From Mimachlamys varia (taxonomy: Eukaryota > Mollusca > Bivalvia > Pectinida > Pectinidae), in the NCBI GenBank assembly GCA_947623455.1, contig OX392532.1, positions 6,022,001-6,086,000 on the forward strand: DNA of 64,000 nucleotides, read 5' to 3'. Of the stretch, positions 59,506 to 64,000 are shown piece after piece (the stretch's first letter is position 1; each line of letters starts with the position of its first letter). The position numbers and the translations under genes were made by a program. The notes beneath the pieces were generated by a model. The model saw only the letters and a program-made list of their open reading frames with translations, searched no databases and was not told where the DNA came from.

Positions 59506-60736
59506 TTGTTTATTACATTTTTGTAGCAAAATCTACAGCTTTTGATTTTCCCAAATGTCGTTTGTAAGCAGAGTTCTCATTGGTCAAATCAGAAAAATAT
59601 CTCACTATTGAAAAATATCGCTTTTATAGAAAAAATGATTTTCGATATTTCACTGGTAAAACTGTAATAAATATTTATGTTCATACGTGTGATTTAAATT
59701 ATCAGGGATTGTTTCTTGATTGTTGATAACCGGAAATTTCTGTACATTGATACTCGTACAAATATTACTTAGCAGTATACGTATTTATAACGTGTTTTTA
59801 TTTATATATATATACTGTTAAAGGGTTGACTTAATTTGAAACAATCATCCCGACTATATTAATAAAATTCGTGCCCATGCAGATACATTCAAGTCGATTT
59901 ATGAAGAAAAACGTATCAAACTGAAATTTAGCAATAATTTCCATTGGGGATTTACAAAATTGAAAAAGTAAAGTTTCTTTTGCTTATAAGTTTTGATTAT
60001 TTATATTCACATTGCTATGGCTTATATATATTAATTATTATGAGTATTTACATGGCCAAATGTGCCTGTACTCTGAAGCCGGAAACGTATTTGGATATGC
60101 TTGATATAAGTTGTCCATAGATATCTGATTTCCTTAATAAAGGAATAACGTTTATTTTTATAAAGATAAATTATACCTATATGCGTATTTTATTTTCAAA
60201 TATATTAGATATAAATCAAAATCGCATGAAATAAAAATGATATATCGATTTCATGTTATCATAAAATACGATCCTGGCCCACCCCTTGCGCCAGAGAGAT
60301 AGGGATACGTGTAATTTGAATATTAGCTAGAATTTCAAAAAAATCTTTATAGTCTCTCGGACATACGAGAATACACTGCTCACGGTATATGGAAATGCCC
60401 AAACATGCTTTATCTAAGTTTTAGAATTTATTAACCAATTTAGCTATTAACAGACTTTTCGGAAGGTGTTAGATTTAATAGATTATAATAAATCTGGAAA
60501 AAAATAGCCTTGAAAAGATTCGCTTTACTTGTCGCAACAAGACACGTGTTTCTGTTATTTACAATATTCAGTTTTATCAGCTAAAACATGTCTGGTGTAG
60601 CGGAATGATTTATGACAACTTAATTGCCCTCATTATTCTGGTCCAACTCTGAGCAATAAGTACAGCCAATAATTTTATCTTTTGCAACTGAACTGTAAAA
60701 TTTTATTCTCATAGTTTAAATTTCTGAAATTTCAAT
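59506..60736. other. AT-rich stretch, nothing recognised
   Basis: About 1.2 kb between the foldback and the LINE remnant. No open frame over 60 codons and no repeat recognised on either strand. Confidence 0.5.
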
Positions 60737-62835
60737 TCAATTATTATATCACTTTTGGCCTTACGGCCCATTAGTCAACAAAATCATGATATACACAATT
60801 TACAGCATGGCGTATAAAACATATAGATAATGATATGTAAATTATGTCTTACAATTACTTTAGTTATAATTTCTTAATTGACTACATGTAGCTTTATATA
60901 GATATATATCTATAGGGACCACAGTCTTGTAATATTTTCTGCTCTAAATAACTGGATCAGTCGATATTGAATTAAATTTAATAGACGCCAGTGGCGTAGC
61001 TAGATGTTAAGGGATTTGCATACCTGGGTCTGGGGTGAGAAACCCCCTGAAGCTGACGGAAAATTTCACAACGTTTATATTTTGCATGCTCAGGCATGTA
61101 TGGAAGCTATGGGACTGGACACATCCTGCTGTTGGTAGGGGTTCCATGCACACGCCACGTATTCCAAACGTGGTCTGACCAATGCTTTGAACAGTTGTTT
61201 AAACACACACTCATCAATGTACATTATAGTTTTTTCTGATGATGCCCAGTACCGAATTTGCTTTCTTAGTAGCGTTTTACATTTGCGTTCGGAAGTCTAT
61301 ATTTATCATCTACTGATATGCCCAAATCCTTTTCTAATAAAATATGTTCTAATGTGATTTGTTCTCCTTTTTTTGTCATTTTAATTTATACGATGGCCAG
61401 ATCCGTTAATGTTGAGTACCTTACATTTGTTAGATGGAATTTCAATACGACAATTTGTTAACATTTTCTTCAGGTTGGAAAGTATGATTCATGTACGGAT
61501 TATTTAACACAACCAATGAATATTTCTATGTTACGTTTGTATGACTAGTATGTCCCCTTCATCAGACAATTGACCAAAATTGCGTATGCACACATAGGTG
61601 TCAACTGCTTGTGTACGAGTTATGACCAAATTTAAAGCAAAGCGTTGCTGAATCGATTGATTTCGGTGTAATAACTTTAGTTTTGTACCACAGTTGCTAG
61701 AGTTTCTGTCAGTAAATAATAAATATATGTATGTGTGTGAAATAAGACCCCCGTTACATTAATGTACAGTAATCCAATACATTCTGTAATGGGCCGCGGC
61801 TCCATATAATATAAACATGTTTGATAAACTGACAGAAACTCAAGCAGCTGCATGTGCTCTTTGTTTCTTGTTGATTTTTCTTGTAGTATCTTCATTCAAT
61901 CCCAACTTTCTGATCTTGTTCGTCGGTATGAAATTGTAAAAATTTTCGAAAAAGTCATGTATGCCTCTTCAATATCAAGCTTTGACAATAGTTCCCAGTT
62001 CACTTTCAGAATGGCCTGTTTGATATCGTTGTAGTTCCTTTTTGGTGTGTATTTCTGAGATATATATTAAAAGATAATACCATATGATCAATGTTTCTGA
62101 TGGGACATTCATTATCAATGTCGCTTACCATATCCTCTTCATTGCTTAGGATCAGGTCCAGAGTATTAGACTCATTGCCTGGTCGTAGACGTGTGCTGTT
62201 TTTAACTTGTTGGTTTAGAAAGCTATTTCTGAAAAAGGATATGAAGCATTCACTCTGCGTTTCTTCTTTTGTGAGCCAGGTGTTCCAGTCAATTTTATAG
62301 GATGGTAGAAGTTTCTGAATATTAGGAGGCGAGAGAAATGATCATCCGATGACAAAGAGTTGACCAGTTTGTACATTTACACATTTCTTTATTGTTCTCC
62401 TTTTCTGAGTTTGGGCCTTTGTATATACAACCGATCGGGGTTTGATCATTTTCCAGGGGAATTTATTTTAATCCAGATATACTCCTTAAACTTATTTACC
62501 TCGGTTACATCGACAGAATTTAGACTTTCTTGATATAGATACCTACATCGCGATGACAGTTGGCATCCATTTCATTAACTAATAATTCATATCCCGGTAT
62601 AATGAGTTTTGCTTTTACTCTGTAGAAATCTACAGTTTCTTGTTATATATTTCAGTTATTCCTACTACATCTATATCTGTATACTGGATTCTTGCTTTTA
62701 GTTCGTCTAATTTGTTTAAAAGACGGTCTGCATTCGCGTAATAGCCCTTAAAATAGCCATTTACTCCCCATCCGGAGTTTTGGTTTTGATCGTCTAGATC
62801 TTGGGTTGTGTTTCTGATTAGCTAATAAGAGAGAG
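60737..62835 (-). mobile_element. Decayed non-LTR retrotransposon with endonuclease and RT fragments
   Basis: Read on the minus strand. The endonuclease start (62800-62690) gives A-N-A-D-R-L-L-N-K-L-D-E-L-K-A and V-V-G-I-T-E. At 62300-62060 come I-D-W-N-T-W, T-R-L-R-P-G-N-E-S-N-T-L-D-L-I-L-S-N-E-E-D-M-V and P-I-R-N-I-D-H-M-V-L-S-F. At 61235-61080 the RT C-terminal hallmark L-F-K-A-L-V-R-P-R-L-E-Y-V-A-C-A-W-N-P-Y follows. The 3' end near 60737-60790 has 'gggccgtaaggcc' and an 'attgaattgaaa' tail typical of CR1/L2-like elements. The RT core is deleted and many stops interrupt it. Confidence 0.75.
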
Positions 62836-63032
62836 CATTTTATTAACTAAAAACATAAACAGATGTCCATCAAATGAAATATTTAACTCGGAAGTGAAGT
62901 GGACGGAAAACCACGTGAACAAACAAACAAGATGAATTCCTTACCTGTTGCATCCTGTATGACCAGCCTAGACCGAAACAATACAAGAAACGTCCGACTT
63001 TGTTTTCGAGCTTAGCACTCTACCGAAACTCT

Positions 63033-63437
63033 TCAAACTATTGATAATAATGATAATAATAATAATTCGAGGTTTATAACCGCTTTATCACAACCTTAAA
63101 TGCCGTCTCAAAGCGGTTCACAGATAATTATCCATGGTTATAGGGCCTTAGCAACCAGCCAATATCGTTCTTAACTACTTGGGGAGCATACAATCATTAA
63201 ATATTATTTAACATTGAATGCAACTGGTGCTTGCATCTCGGCGCTCACAGCTAGCAGTCTACAATTTCTAGCACTACATAACCACGTACTCATTTAGAGC
63301 TGAGTAGACTGGAACAAACAGAATAAAGTAGCTTGCTCAAGGATACAACACAAGTAAGTGTCGTGAGCGGGACTCGAACCCGCAACCCTTCGATCACGAG
63401 CCCGCGGGCGTCCTACCACTAGATCACCGTATCTACA
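63033..63437 (-). mobile_element. tRNA-headed SINE, full length
   Basis: On the minus strand the head carries an A-box-like 'gatctagtggtagg' (63425-63412) and a perfect B box GGTTCGAGTCC (63380-63370) inside a 5-bp GCGGG/CCCGC T stem. A body with 'cttgagcaagctactttat' follows, then 'gaaccgctttgagacggc' and 'gataaagcggttataaa', ending in an (ATT/ATA)n tail (63068-63041). About 400 bp. The acceptor arm does not pair, so it is a SINE and not a working tRNA gene. Confidence 0.85.
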
Positions 63438-63616
63438 TTGATGAGTTCTCCATACATATATATATTATAAAGGTCAGATGGACAGAACGTGTACTTTTAG
63501 ATTTCGCAAGGGTGCCTTTGAAAAATTATATCCTCGCCATTGGCTACTCTTTTTACTTTTTTTTTGTGATAAATAAAGTCAAACATTTCTTAAGGTAAGA
63601 AAGTCTTACGAACTGT

Positions 63617-64000
63617 AGCAGAATCAGCTGAATTATGACCTCTCTTGACAGCAGAAATTAGCTGAATTATGACCTCTCTTGACAGCAAAAATCAGCTGAA
63701 TTATGACCTCTCTTGACAGCAGAAATCAGCTGAATTATGACCTCTCTTGACAGCAGAAATCAGCTGAATTATGACCTCCATTGACAGCAGAAATCAGCTG
63801 ATGTAGGACCTCTCTTGACAGCAAAAATCAGCTGAATTATGACCTCTCTTGACAGCAGAAATCAGCTGAATTATGACCTCTCTTGACAGCAGAAATCAGC
63901 TGAAGTATGACCTCTCTTGACAGCAGAAATCAGCTGAAGTATGACCGCTCTTGATAGCAGAAATCAGCTGAATTATGACCTCTCTTGACAGCAGAAATCA
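63617..64000. repeat. 34-bp tandem array, about 11 copies, running off the window
   Basis: Unit 'gaattatgacctctcttgac' plus 'agcagaaatcagct'. Copies differ at a few bases (tgaagtatgacc, tgatgtagg). Each carries TGACCT and CAGCTG-like blocks. The right end lies outside the window. Confidence 0.95.

Noticed and set aside
61000..61040. hAT transposon end ('cagtggcgtagc')
   Set aside because: A single short match inside the LINE remnant with no opposite end or target duplication found.
63365..63437. Minus-strand tRNA gene
   Set aside because: The B box and T stem are perfect, but the acceptor arm does not pair and the sequence runs into a 300-bp SINE body with an (ATT)n tail.
63617..64000. CRISPR-like array
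   Set aside because: The units are contiguous tandem copies without unique spacers, in a eukaryotic genome.

Overview
The window looks like genomic DNA from a bivalve mollusc. It is AT-rich, with GT-AG introns of 0.1-10 kb. Two giant multi-exon extracellular protein genes lie head to tail on the + strand, in a background of decayed LINEs, tRNA-derived SINEs, long foldback (inverted-repeat) elements and minisatellites. The SINE at 18.6 kb and the diverged 'ctttcaaggtcac' units at 0.6-1.1 kb are of types I associate with bivalves; that assignment comes from memory and was not searched.

Gene A (left edge to 24092, 5' end outside the window) has 19 reconstructed exons whose splice phases all agree, giving at least 3,507 residues. 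In order it encodes an unrecognised N-terminal module, a furin-type RRKR site, a PAN/apple domain, about a dozen ~105-residue beta-sandwich (FN3-like) repeats, a unique insert, a second RRKR site, a cadherin-like domain, EGF-like Cys clusters, one membrane span and a ~140-residue cytoplasmic tail with a 10-residue repeat. I call the beta-sandwich units 'ESGI repeats' after their motif W-x-G-F-x-D-x-E-S-G-I. Gene A is therefore a processed type I surface protein.

About 10 kb of intergenic DNA follows. It holds a foldback/MITE-like pair in opposite orientations (25.2 and 33.5 kb), a ~2 kb minisatellite of 55-bp units, and several short tandem repeats.

Gene B (34121-57846) has 21 coding exons with consistent phases and 3,383 codons before its final stop. 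It encodes a signal peptide, a PLAT domain split over two exons, three Cys-rich exons and about 16 ESGI repeats, with no membrane segment. It is the secreted relative of gene A. In this sequence it carries an in-frame TAA at 53855-53857 (codon 2720), so the allele is truncated, rescued by splicing, or mis-sequenced.

Two antisense candidates accompany gene B. One is a small two-exon gene nested in its second coding intron (36921-37392). The other is a convergent 3'-terminal exon just downstream (58258-58512). The right end (58.8-64 kb) is repeats: a foldback pair, a decayed minus-strand non-LTR retrotransposon (60.7-62.8 kb), a minus-strand tRNA-headed SINE (63.03-63.44 kb), and a 34-bp tandem array that runs off the edge.

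Gene A and gene B probably arose by tandem duplication of an ESGI-repeat array, with different N- and C-terminal modules. Their function cannot be read from the sequence. Adhesion, extracellular matrix or ligand/receptor roles are inference.
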